Assembly: GCF_019090165.1 (NCBI RefSeq)
Contig: NZ_JAHRIB010000204.1
Location: 1-64,000, forward strand
DNA from: Streptomyces sp. BV286
GTDB taxonomy: Bacteria > Actinomycetota > Actinomycetes > Streptomycetales > Streptomycetaceae
Direction: 5' to 3'
Length of the DNA stretch: 64,000 bases
The notes beneath the pieces are model-generated. The model did not search any database. It saw nothing but the letters and a program-made list of their open reading frames with translations, and was not told the origin of the DNA. Made by a program: the position numbers and the translations under genes. Of the stretch, positions 1 to 7,252 are shown in pieces. Position 1 is the first letter of the stretch. Every line of letters starts with the position of its first letter.

Positions 1-1067
1 AATTCGGCAAGGGTGCGGTGATGCGCCTCGGCGAGCGGCCGAACGAGCCCATCGAGGTCATCCCCACCGGGTCGACCGCACTCGACGTCGCACTCGGCGT
101 CGGCGGCCTGCCGCGCGGCCGAGTGGTGGAGGTGTACGGCCCGGAGTCGTCCGGCAAGACGACCCTGACCCTGCACGCGGTGGCGAACGCGCAGAAGGCC
201 GGCGGCCAGGTGGCCTTCGTGGACGCGGAGCACGCCCTCGACCCCGAGTACGCGAAGAAGCTCGGCGTCGACATCGAGAACCTCATCCTGTCGCAGCCGG
301 ACAACGGCGAGCAGGCTCTGGAAATCGTGGACATGCTGATCCGCTCCGGCGCTCTCGACCTCATCGTCATCGACTCCGTCGCCGCCCTGGTGCCGCGCGC
401 GGAGATCGAGGGCGAGATGGGCGACTCGCACGTGGGTCTGCAGGCCCGTCTGATGAGCCAGGCCCTGCGGAAGATCACCAGCGCGCTCAACCAGTCGAAG
501 ACCACCGCGATCTTCATCAACCAGCTCCGCGAGAAGATCGGCGTGATGTTCGGCTCGCCGGAGACCACGACCGGTGGCCGGGCCCTGAAGTTCTACGCCT
601 CGGTGCGGCTCGACATCCGTCGTATCGAGACCCTGAAGGACGGCACCGACGCGGTCGGCAACCGCACCCGTGTCAAGGTCGTCAAGAACAAGGTCGCACC
701 GCCCTTCAAGCAGGCCGAGTTCGACATCCTCTACGGGCAGGGCATCAGCCGCGAGGGCGGCCTGATCGACATGGGCGTGGAGAACGGCTTCGTCCGCAAG
801 GCCGGCGCCTGGTACACGTACGAGGGCGACCAGCTCGGCCAGGGCAAGGAGAACGCGCGCAACTTCCTCAAGGACAACCCCGACCTCGCCAACGAGATCG
901 AGAAGAAGATCCTGGAGAAGCTGGGCGTCGGTGTGAAGCCGGAGCAGCCCACTGCCGAGCCGGGCGCGGACGCGGCGGTGCCGGCCGCTGCGGGTGAGAC
1001 CGCGAAGACGGTTCCCGCTCCCGCGGCCAAGGCCGTCAAGCCCAAGGCCGCGGCGGCCAAGAGCTAG
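1..1067 (+). CDS. recA: RecA recombinase, 5' end cut off by the window
   Basis: DNA recombinase for strand exchange; it also acts as the co-protease that triggers LexA self-cleavage. The reading frame is open from the first bases (first whole codon at 3), and residues GKGAV precede the GTG at 18, so that codon is an internal valine. About 20 N-terminal residues are missing compared with the usual 374-376 residues in Streptomyces. The Walker A motif GPESSGKTT is visible near the start, then the conserved core with NQLREKIGVMFG and TTGGRALKFYASVR. The C-terminus is an Ala/Lys/Pro-rich tail typical of actinobacterial RecA. recX follows after 3 bases, so the two form an operon. lexA lies about 39 kb downstream in this window. 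The recA promoter and SOS box are outside the window. Confidence 0.98.
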   Translation, partial: FGKGAVMRLGERPNEPIEVIPTGSTALDVALGVGGLPRGRVVEVYGPESSGKTTLTLHAVANAQKAGGQVAFVDAEHALDPEYAKKLGVDIENLILSQPDNGEQALEIVDMLIRSGALDLIVIDSVAALVPRAEIEGEMGDSHVGLQARLMSQALRKITSALNQSKTTAIFINQLREKIGVMFGSPETTTGGRALKFYASVRLDIRRIETLKDGTDAVGNRTRVKVVKNKVAPPFKQAEFDILYGQGISREGGLIDMGVENGFVRKAGAWYTYEGDQLGQGKENARNFLKDNPDLANEIEKKILEKLGVGVKPEQPTAEPGADAAVPAAAGETAKTVPAPAAKAVKPKAAAAKS

Positions 1068-1070
1068 TCC

Positions 1071-2081
1071 GTGACACGACGAACGGACTGGGCCGAGCAC
1101 GTCTACCCCGTCGCCCCCGAGGGGCAGGGCTACGGGGAAGACATCGGTGTGGCCGGAGACAGGAACAGCGCGTACGAAGGCGGCGAACCGTACGGCGGTG
1201 ACGAGCCGTACGGCCCCGCTGCCTCGGACATCGGTGGGGGATACGGCGATCACGGGGGCGACGGCCGACCGGTCGGCGCCGCACGCCGTGGCGTCGGCCC
1301 GTCCCGCGGTGACGATCCGCGAGACGGTGACGATCCGTGGGACGACAGCGGTTCACCGGGCGGTGGATCACGGGGTGGTGCCGACCGGGGCGGCGGCGGT
1401 GACTGGCCGTACGGGGGCGACGAAGCGCGGGACGGCGGCTCACGGGACGAGAGCGGCCGGAGCCGCGGAGGCCGCACCGGCCGGGCACGCGGTCGCCGGC
1501 GCGGCTTCGGAGAGGCTTCCGGCGGCCCACAGGACGGAGGCCCCCCTTCCTCGTCGAGGGCCGAGAAGGGGGAGCCCCCAGGGGACCCGGCTGAGCGGGC
1601 GCGGGCGATCTGCCTGCGCCTGCTCACCGGGACCCCGCGCACGCGAAAACAACTCGCGGACGCACTGCGCAAGCGTGAGATCCCGGACGACGTGGCGGAC
1701 GAGGTGCTGTCCCGCTTCGAAGAGGTCGGACTGATCAACGACGGTGCCTTCGCGGACGCCTGGGTGGAGTCCCGCCACCACGGCCGGGGCCTCGCCCGGC
1801 GGGCCCTCGCCCAGGAGCTGCGGAACAAGGGTGTGGACGCCACACTGATCGACGAGGCGGTCGGGCAGCTCGACTCCGACCAGGAGGAGGCGACCGCACG
1901 CGACCTCGTGGCGCGCAAGCTGCGTTCCACCCGCGGCCTCGACCGCGACAAGCGCATACGACGTCTCGCGGGCATGCTCGCCCGCAAGGGCTACTCCCAG
2001 GGCACAGCCCTCCGCGTGGTCAGGCAGGCACTCGAAGAAGAGGGCGAGGACACGGAGTTCCTCGGCGACGAGGCGTTCTAG
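1071..2081 (+). CDS. recX: RecX regulatory protein with long N-terminal extension
   Basis: RecX binds RecA filaments and limits recombinase activity. The conserved helical RecX repeats occupy about residues 175-330 and include the segments FEEVGLINDGAFADAW and RHHGRGLARRAL. The first 165 residues or so are a Gly/Asp/Arg/Pro-rich low-complexity extension, so the protein (336 residues) is about twice the length of a minimal RecX; long extensions of this kind are common in Streptomyces. The GTG start at 1071 lies 3 bases after the recA stop, which suggests co-transcription and coupled translation. A hairpin terminator follows at 2106. The exact start within the extension is uncertain because the extension is not conserved. 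Confidence 0.93.
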   Translation: MTRRTDWAEHVYPVAPEGQGYGEDIGVAGDRNSAYEGGEPYGGDEPYGPAASDIGGGYGDHGGDGRPVGAARRGVGPSRGDDPRDGDDPWDDSGSPGGGSRGGADRGGGGDWPYGGDEARDGGSRDESGRSRGGRTGRARGRRRGFGEASGGPQDGGPPSSSRAEKGEPPGDPAERARAICLRLLTGTPRTRKQLADALRKREIPDDVADEVLSRFEEVGLINDGAFADAWVESRHHGRGLARRALAQELRNKGVDATLIDEAVGQLDSDQEEATARDLVARKLRSTRGLDRDKRIRRLAGMLARKGYSQGTALRVVRQALEEEGEDTEFLGDEAF

Positions 2082-2105
2082 AGGGATCCCGGACCGGCCG
2101 TCGAG

Positions 2106-2128
2106 TGAGACGGGCACTGCCCGTCTCA
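2106..2128 (+). terminator. Hairpin terminator after recX
   Basis: A perfect 10-bp stem (TGAGACGGGC / GCCCGTCTCA) with a 3-base loop, 25 bases after the recX stop. No U tract follows, as is usual in Streptomyces. Confidence 0.7.
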
Positions 2129-2433
2129 GGGCCAGGCGGCCGACGCCCGCCGGCTCTGGGCCGCCCCTCTGCGGCCCGCCGACTCCGGGCCTGCGTACGG
2201 CGCTGGAGCTTGGGCACGGTGGACGCGCGGGGGCGCCCACCGCGTTCGGGTCCGGTGCCGTGGGGCGGGCCCGGAGTTGACGAGGCGGGTCCGGTGCCGT
2301 GGAGGGCCCGGAGCCGCCGGGACGCTTCGGGATGGTCCGATTGCGGGCAGGTGACAACGCCCGTACGCCGAGACGCTGTTGCCGTGGCAGGTGGTGGGGG
2401 TAGCCCCCCTTACAGGACGCCGGGCGACCGCAG

Positions 2434-2462
2434 TGCACAGACACCTGTGCACAGACGACTGT
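2434..2462. promoter_or_regulatory. Tandem palindromic operator candidate upstream of the ArsR-type regulator
   Basis: ACAG-N4-CTGT occurs twice with a 14-bp period (2437-2448 and 2451-2462). The first copy lies within a perfect 7-4-7 inverted repeat, TGCACAG-ACAC-CTGTGCA (2434-2451). The pair ends 6 bases before the ATG at 2469, and there is no Shine-Dalgarno sequence in between. Inference: an autoregulatory site overlapping the promoter of a leaderless gene. Confidence 0.55.
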
Positions 2463-2468
2463 GTACGC

Positions 2469-3299
2469 ATGGCACAGGAACCCGACGCCGCAGACCCCAC
2501 GAACCCAGGTCATGCAACTCCCACTCCCGGTGGGACTGGCCACGCCCCGGGTGAGATCTCCGACCTGGGCGCACTCCGAGCGCTTGCCCACCCTCGCCGA
2601 CAGAGCGTGCTGCAGCACCTCACCGTGCACGGCCCCGCCACCTCCGCGACGCTGGCCCGTGCACTCCAGCTCAACACCGGTGCCACCAGCTACCACCTGC
2701 GTGAACTCGCGCGCTACGGCTTCGTCGAGGAGACGGGTGCCAACGGACGGGGTCGGGAGCGTTGGTGGCGGGCCGTCCCCGGAGACCGCCGCTTCCCGCC
2801 GCGCAGCCGCCAGAGCCCCGAGATGCGGCTCGTCATGGACGAGTTGAACCACCACGCGTACGCCGCCGACCTCGAACTCTTCGAGCAACTCCAGCGGGCC
2901 GCGGGCGACGAGCCATGGGCCGACGCCTTCCCGTACTCCCGCGGCACGGTGCGGCTGACGCTCCCCGAACTCCGCGCGTTCTTCGAGGAGTACATCGCCC
3001 TCCTCAACCGGTACAAGCGCCCAGGGGCGGACACCCCGCCCGGCGCCCGCACGGTACTCACCCGCTTTCTCGCCTTCCCCGCTCAGGCGGACACCGCGGG
3101 CGACCTCACGCCCGGCGACCCACCCGACGACGAGGACAACGGCGTCGAAGGCCCCGGGAACCGAAACAGCGGGGACGGGGACAACGGGGACCAGGCCCAC
3201 AGGGGCCACGGCGACAGGGCCGAAGCCAACAGGGCCGAAGCCAACAGGGCCGAAGCCAACAGGGCAGAAGCCAACAACGGAGAGGCCGGGACACCATGA
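2469..3299 (+). CDS. ArsR-family (HTH_20-type) winged-helix transcriptional regulator
   Basis: DNA-binding regulator of 276 residues. After about 35 disordered residues comes a winged-helix domain: ALRALAHPRRQSVLQHL, then TLARALQLNTGATSYHLREL as the recognition region. The C-terminal half resembles the ligand/dimer part of HTH_20 regulators and ends in an acidic/Gln-poor tail with four tandem (D/N)RAEA pentapeptides. I chose the ATG at 2469 over an upstream in-frame TTG (2379) because everything before it is non-conserved and contains the palindromic site. The stop codon overlaps the next start as ATGA, so the downstream permease is translationally coupled and is probably this regulator's target. 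The effector is unknown; the domain shows no obvious metal-binding cysteine pair. Confidence 0.85.
   Translation: MAQEPDAADPTNPGHATPTPGGTGHAPGEISDLGALRALAHPRRQSVLQHLTVHGPATSATLARALQLNTGATSYHLRELARYGFVEETGANGRGRERWWRAVPGDRRFPPRSRQSPEMRLVMDELNHHAYAADLELFEQLQRAAGDEPWADAFPYSRGTVRLTLPELRAFFEEYIALLNRYKRPGADTPPGARTVLTRFLAFPAQADTAGDLTPGDPPDDEDNGVEGPGNRNSGDGDNGDQAHRGHGDRAEANRAEANRAEANRAEANNGEAGTP
3213..3272 (+). repeat. 15-bp coding tandem repeat x4 encoding (D/N)RAEA
   Basis: Four back-to-back 15-bp units based on AACAGGGCCGAAGCC, in frame at the C-terminal end of the ArsR-type regulator. Near-identity at the DNA level suggests recent slippage expansion. Confidence 0.9.
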
Positions 3300-5827
3300 T
3301 GCTGCGCTACGCCCTGCAGACCGTCCGGCACCGCAAAGGCGGCTTCATCGGCGCCTTCCTCGCCCTGATGTGCGCGGCCGCCCTCATCGCCGCCTGCGGC
3401 ACCCTCCTCGAAACCGGACTGCACGGCACCATCCGCACGGAGCGCTACGCCGCCACCCCCGTCCTGGTCTCCGCCGACCAGAACGTCCACCAGACCACCG
3501 TCAAGCACAAGAAGGGCAAGACCAAGACCAAGCACAAGGCCAAACCCATCGCCGAGCGGGCCTGGCTGCCGGAAACCCTCACCGCGAGACTCGCCGCGGT
3601 CCCCGGCGTCCAACGCGTCATCCCCGAGGTGACCTTCCTCGCCGAACCGTTGACCCCCGCCGGCACAGGCGGTCGCACGGCCTACGGCCACGCCTGGGAC
3701 TCCGCGCCCCTCACCCCCTACACCCTTGCCGCCGGCGTGCCTCCCCGGGCGCCGGGCGATCTGGTCATCGACCGTCACCTCGCCGACCGGGCCCGGCTCG
3801 AGCCCGGTGACCGTCTCACCGTCCAGTCCACGCGCAGCCCGCGTACGTACCGCGTCACCGGCATCGCGGTGCCCGCCGGAGACGCCATACGCCACCAGAC
3901 CTCCCTCTTCTTCTCGGCCGCCGAAGCCCGGCGCCTCGCCGCACACCCCGGCAAGGTCACGGCCTTCGGCGTCATCCCGGCCAAGGGGACCGACACCGCC
4001 ACCCTCGAAACGGCCGTGACCAAGGCGCTGCACGGGACGACCGCACAGGTCGCCGCGGGTGAGGCGCGAGGCCCCGTCGAGTTCCTGGACGCGGCCGCCG
4101 CCCGGATCAAGCTCGTCAGCATGGGCGGCGCGATGGGCGGCACCTCCCTCCTCGTCGCAGTCCTCGTGGTCGTCGGAACCTTCGTGCTCTCCGTCCAGCA
4201 ACGACACCGCGAACTCGCCCTGCTGCGCGCCATCGCCGCCACACCACAACAGATCCGCAAGCTCCTCGGCCGAGAGGCCCTGCTGGTCGGCGCGGCCGCA
4301 GGCGTCACCGGAGCCCTCGCCGGACTGCCACTCGGCGGCTGGCTGCACGGAAGGTTCGTCGCCCTGGGCGCCGTGCCCGCCACGCTTCAGCACACGGTCA
4401 GCGTGTTCCCGCTGTTCGCCGCCGTCGCCGCCACCCTCATCGGCGCCTGGGCCGCAGCGCGCGTCTCCTCACGCCGCATCTCCCGTATTCGCCCGGCAGA
4501 GGCGCTCGCCGAGGCCAGGACAGAGCGAGACCGCCCCGCCTGGGGCCGCATCCTCGCGGGGCTCGTGCTGCTCGCCGCAGGCGCCGTCCTCGTCGCCGTA
4601 CTCAGCGTGCTGCGCACCGAACCGGCCTCGACTCCCGTGACCTTCCTGGCCGTCGTGGTGCTTGCCTCCGCCGTCGCCCTGCTCGGCCCGCTCCTGGTCA
4701 GAGCAGCCGTGGCGATCCTGGGCACTCCGCTGCGGCTCACCGGCCCGGGAAGCAGGCTCGCCACCGCCAATCTGCGCGGCAACGCCGCCCGGATGGCCTC
4801 CGTGGTCACCCCGCTCACCCTCCTCATCGGCATGACCTGCACCGTCCTCTTCGTCCAGCCGACTCTGGGGCACGCCGCCCGCACCCAGGCCCGCGAAGGC
4901 GTTCGCGCGGACTGGGTCCTCGCCGCCGAAGGTCCCGGCATCCCGGCACAGGCCGCACAGCAGCTGCGGACGAACCGCGACGTCGCCACCGAGGTCGTCC
5001 GCACGACCGTCCGTGTCGGACTCGACAAGTACGCGGCGCAGGGCATCACGCCCACCGGCCTGGCCCGCACCTGGGACCCCGACGTCACCGCCGGATCCCT
5101 CACCGAACTCACGAACGACACCGTCGCCGTCAGTGAACTCGCCGCGGACCAACTCGGCTTGAAGCCCGGCAGTCCCTTGAAACTCACCCTCGGTGACGGA
5201 ACACCTGCCACCCTCACCGTCGCCGCCATCTACGCGAAAGGGCTCGGCTTCGGCGACCTCACCATGGCCCACGACCTGGTCACCCGGCACGTCGACAACC
5301 CGCTCGCGACCACGGTCCTCGTCTCCACCTCCCGTCCACAGAAAGAACTCGCCGCCGCCGTCCGGGAGTTCCCGGGAGTCCGGGTTCTCTCACCGGCCAC
5401 CGCGGACTCGTTGCAGGCCCAGCGGCAGCAGGCGAACGCCGAGGTCAACCTCTTCGCCATGGGACTCGTCCTGGCCTTCACCGCCATCGCGGTCGTCAAC
5501 ACACTGGCCATGTCGGTCGCCGAACGGGTCCGTGAGTTCGCGCTCCTCCGACTTGCCGGGGCCACCCGGCGACAGGTGCTGCGCATGCTGCGGACCGAGG
5601 CGCTGTCGGTCCTGTTCCTCGCCACGGCCCTCGGCAGTGGCATCGCGCTCGCCGTTCTCACGGCCTTCAGCATCGGCATGACCGGCAGCGCGGCCCCGGC
5701 GATAACACCCCTGGTGTACGCAACGGTGGTGGCGTCCGCCGGACTGCTCGCCCTCGTCGCCACGGCGTTGCCCGGCCGAGTCGCCCTCAGGGTCCGTCCT
5801 GTTACGGCGGCGACGGCCAGGGAGTAA
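3296..5827 (+). CDS. FtsX/MacB-type ABC transporter permease
   Basis: Membrane protein of 843 residues with the duplicated FtsX/MacB permease plan: an N-terminal membrane anchor (GAFLALMCAAALIAACG), a large extracytoplasmic domain, a first FtsX unit (TSLLVAVLVVVGTFVLSVQQRHRE at about 280, split here as two halves of one helix and the R-H-R-E loop), a middle membrane block at about 415-480, a second extracytoplasmic domain, and a last FtsX unit (LAFTAIAVVNTLAMSVAER, then three helices). Such proteins usually work mechanically with a dedicated ATPase to move lipids or peptides or to expel drugs. No ATPase gene lies next to it here. The ATG at 3296 overlaps the regulator stop (ATGA) and has an AGAGG-type ribosome site. 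A short lysine-rich loop lies at about residues 65-85. Confidence 0.88.
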   Translation: MMLRYALQTVRHRKGGFIGAFLALMCAAALIAACGTLLETGLHGTIRTERYAATPVLVSADQNVHQTTVKHKKGKTKTKHKAKPIAERAWLPETLTARLAAVPGVQRVIPEVTFLAEPLTPAGTGGRTAYGHAWDSAPLTPYTLAAGVPPRAPGDLVIDRHLADRARLEPGDRLTVQSTRSPRTYRVTGIAVPAGDAIRHQTSLFFSAAEARRLAAHPGKVTAFGVIPAKGTDTATLETAVTKALHGTTAQVAAGEARGPVEFLDAAAARIKLVSMGGAMGGTSLLVAVLVVVGTFVLSVQQRHRELALLRAIAATPQQIRKLLGREALLVGAAAGVTGALAGLPLGGWLHGRFVALGAVPATLQHTVSVFPLFAAVAATLIGAWAAARVSSRRISRIRPAEALAEARTERDRPAWGRILAGLVLLAAGAVLVAVLSVLRTEPASTPVTFLAVVVLASAVALLGPLLVRAAVAILGTPLRLTGPGSRLATANLRGNAARMASVVTPLTLLIGMTCTVLFVQPTLGHAARTQAREGVRADWVLAAEGPGIPAQAAQQLRTNRDVATEVVRTTVRVGLDKYAAQGITPTGLARTWDPDVTAGSLTELTNDTVAVSELAADQLGLKPGSPLKLTLGDGTPATLTVAAIYAKGLGFGDLTMAHDLVTRHVDNPLATTVLVSTSRPQKELAAAVREFPGVRVLSPATADSLQAQRQQANAEVNLFAMGLVLAFTAIAVVNTLAMSVAERVREFALLRLAGATRRQVLRMLRTEALSVLFLATALGSGIALAVLTAFSIGMTGSAAPAITPLVYATVVASAGLLALVATALPGRVALRVRPVTAATARE

Positions 5828-5842
5828 GGGGCGGTACGCAAT

Positions 5843-5875
5843 GGTGGGGGCCCCTTACATGAAGGGGCCCCCACC
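5843..5875. terminator. Bidirectional hairpin terminator
   Basis: A perfect 14-bp stem with a 5-base loop (ACATG), between the converging permease and rhodanese genes. Confidence 0.85.
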
Positions 5876-5944
5876 GCTAGCTATGCCCAACGGGCGGGTG
5901 AAGTAAGCCCGGGAGAGGGACTTCGCTGCCGAGGGCCGAGGCTC

Positions 5945-6454
5945 TCAAGTAGCCGGAGCCGGAGCCGGAGCCGGAGCCGTGGGCGTAGCCGTGGGTGTGG
6001 GCGCACCCGCGCCGCCCGTCGGAGCGGCAGTCACCGGCAGTCCTGCCGTCCGCCAGGACTGGAAGCCTCCCACCAGGTCCGTGGCCCGGTGGAGTCCCAA
6101 CTGCCGTAGGGACGCGGCCGCGAGGCTCGACGCGTAGCCCTCGTTGCAGACGACCACGACGCGCAGGTCGTGGCCCGTGGCTTCGGGAACGCGGTGGCTG
6201 CCCACCGGATCGAGCCGCCACTCCAGCTCGTTGCGCTCGACGACGAGTGCCCCGGGAATCAGACCGTCGCGCTCACGCAACGCCGCGTACCGGATGTCGA
6301 CGAGGAGCGCCCCGTCGGCACGAGCGGCCTCGTACGCGGCCATGGCCTCCACACGATCCAGGCCCGCACGCACCCGCTCCAGCAACTCGTCGATCCCCAC
6401 GGGGCCTTCGGCCGCCACGGGGCTTTCGGCCGCCACGGGTCGTTCGACCGTCAC
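5945..6454 (-). CDS. Rhodanese-like sulfurtransferase
   Basis: Single rhodanese domain, 169 residues. The active-site loop is CNEGYAS, with the persulfide cysteine at residue 103; LVDIRYAALRERDGLIPGA is the usual strand and turn after the first helix, and LVGGFQSWRTAGLPV is the typical C-terminal motif. The last 25 residues or so are an Ala/Pro/Thr tail encoded by a GGAGCC-type hexamer repeat. The GTG start overlaps the stop of the cysteine dioxygenase gene by 4 bases (GTGA), so it is translated as the second gene of that operon. Inference: it handles sulfane sulfur or sulfite-level products arising during cysteine breakdown. Confidence 0.92.
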   Translation of the reverse strand: MTVERPVAAESPVAAEGPVGIDELLERVRAGLDRVEAMAAYEAARADGALLVDIRYAALRERDGLIPGALVVERNELEWRLDPVGSHRVPEATGHDLRVVVVCNEGYASSLAAASLRQLGLHRATDLVGGFQSWRTAGLPVTAAPTGGAGAPTPTATPTAPAPAPAPAT

Positions 6455-7002
6455 TGCCAGTCCTCGGGGCGCTCGACCTGCTCGAGGCGCAGGACCTGTC
6501 CGCTGCGGCTGTAGCGGCTGATCCGCGGCAGCGGAGGGTAGTAGGCGTGCACGGAGACGGCGTGCTCCTGCGTCGACTCGTTGAGCACCTCGTGCACGTG
6601 GTGGCGGCCGAAGGAACGCCCCTTGCCGGCCGACAGCCGCCGCTCACGGTCGATCCCCTCGGTGAGTTCGAGGGTTTTCCAGCCGTCGGTGGGAAGCCGG
6701 GCGACCAGCGAGTTCTCCTTGAGCTCACCCGACGCGGTGAGGAAGGCGCCCACCGACTCGGCGTGGTCGTGCCAGCCGGTGCCCGTGCCGGGCGGCCAGC
6801 CGATGAGCCAGGCCTCGCTGCCGCCGGGCCCCTCGAGCCGCACCCACGTACGGCCCTCGGGGTCGAGAGGCAGAGAGGCGATCAGCTCGGCGTCGGCGGC
6901 CGTGCGCCGCACGAAGTCCAGCAGCTCGGCCTGGGTGGGAGTACCGACCTGAGCGGAGGCCGCGGAGGAGGCGGATGCGGGAACAGAGGGTGACACAGAC
7001 AC
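6451..7002 (-). CDS. Cysteine dioxygenase-type cupin
   Basis: Non-haem iron cupin oxidising cysteine to cysteine sulfinate with O2. It is 183 residues from the GTG at 7002, which has an AGGA ribosome site 8 bases upstream. The iron ligands are readable as HDH (H78 and H80) in GTGWHDHAESVGAFL and a later histidine in the FGRHHVHEV segment (H134-H137). A longer in-frame extension upstream to 7152 was rejected because it overlaps the leader-peptide region and has no conserved residues. It forms an operon with the rhodanese gene (4-base overlap). Upstream lie a promoter and a short cysteine-rich reading frame, suggesting that expression responds to cysteine supply. Confidence 0.92.
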   Translation of the reverse strand: MSVSPSVPASASSAASAQVGTPTQAELLDFVRRTAADAELIASLPLDPEGRTWVRLEGPGGSEAWLIGWPPGTGTGWHDHAESVGAFLTASGELKENSLVARLPTDGWKTLELTEGIDRERRLSAGKGRSFGRHHVHEVLNESTQEHAVSVHAYYPPLPRISRYSRSGQVLRLEQVERPEDWQ

Positions 7003-7078
7003 AGGTACCGTCCTGAGAGGCGTTCGCGTGGGAGCGCCGCAGCACGGAGGCCGCAGGCGCAGGAGGAGAGATGCGAAT

Positions 7079-7126
7079 TCAGCAGGACGGGCGACACACG
7101 CAGCCCGCATAGCGGACGAGGTCCAT
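7079..7126 (-). CDS. 15-residue cysteine-rich leader peptide upstream of cysteine dioxygenase
   Basis: The frame reads MDLVRYAGCVCRPSC and stop: three cysteines among the last seven residues. A GGAGG ribosome site sits 6 bases before the ATG (7131-7137 region). It resembles the short Cys-rich leader peptides with a (H)xDLxR...C pattern known upstream of sulfur-metabolism genes in actinobacteria. The cysteine dioxygenase start is 76 bases beyond its stop. Inference: ribosome stalling or progress on the Cys codons controls the downstream operon. It is too short for standard gene callers, and direct proof of translation is lacking. Confidence 0.7.
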   Translation of the reverse strand: MDLVRYAGCVCRPSC

Positions 7127-7172
7127 ATGGACCCTCCGCCACAGGCGCACACAGGTGTCGGTCACGATCCGG

Positions 7173-7201
7173 AGTACACCATGACGGTGCGGACCGGTCA
7201 A
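7173..7201 (-). promoter_or_regulatory. Candidate promoter for leader peptide-cysteine dioxygenase-rhodanese
   Basis: On the minus strand TTGACC (7201-7196) and TGTACT (7178-7173) are separated by 17 bp, placing the transcription start a short way upstream of the leader peptide ribosome site. Confidence 0.5.
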
Positions 7202-7252
7202 TTCAGTGTCACCGACTGGACAAACAGCCGGCAGAGGGTCGACAACAGGCTC

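Larger units (their letters stand above)
2082..2468. other. 387-bp intergenic region between recX and the ArsR-type gene
   Basis: Holds the recX terminator, an exact 16-bp direct repeat GGGTCCGGTGCCGTGG (starting at 2248 and 2287, 39 bp apart), and at its 3' end the tandem ACAG-N4-CTGT site. I see no supportable coding sequence in it. Confidence 0.6.

Noticed and set aside
2379..2468. Upstream TTG start for the ArsR-type regulator
   Set aside because: The extra residues are not domain-like and would place the palindromic operator inside the coding region; the ATG at 2469 is favoured.
7071..7112. A 13-codon plus-strand frame with AGGAGGAG upstream, overlapping the leader peptide
   Set aside because: No plus-strand gene follows it; the antisense Cys-rich frame is in the right orientation for cysteine dioxygenase and has its own ribosome site.
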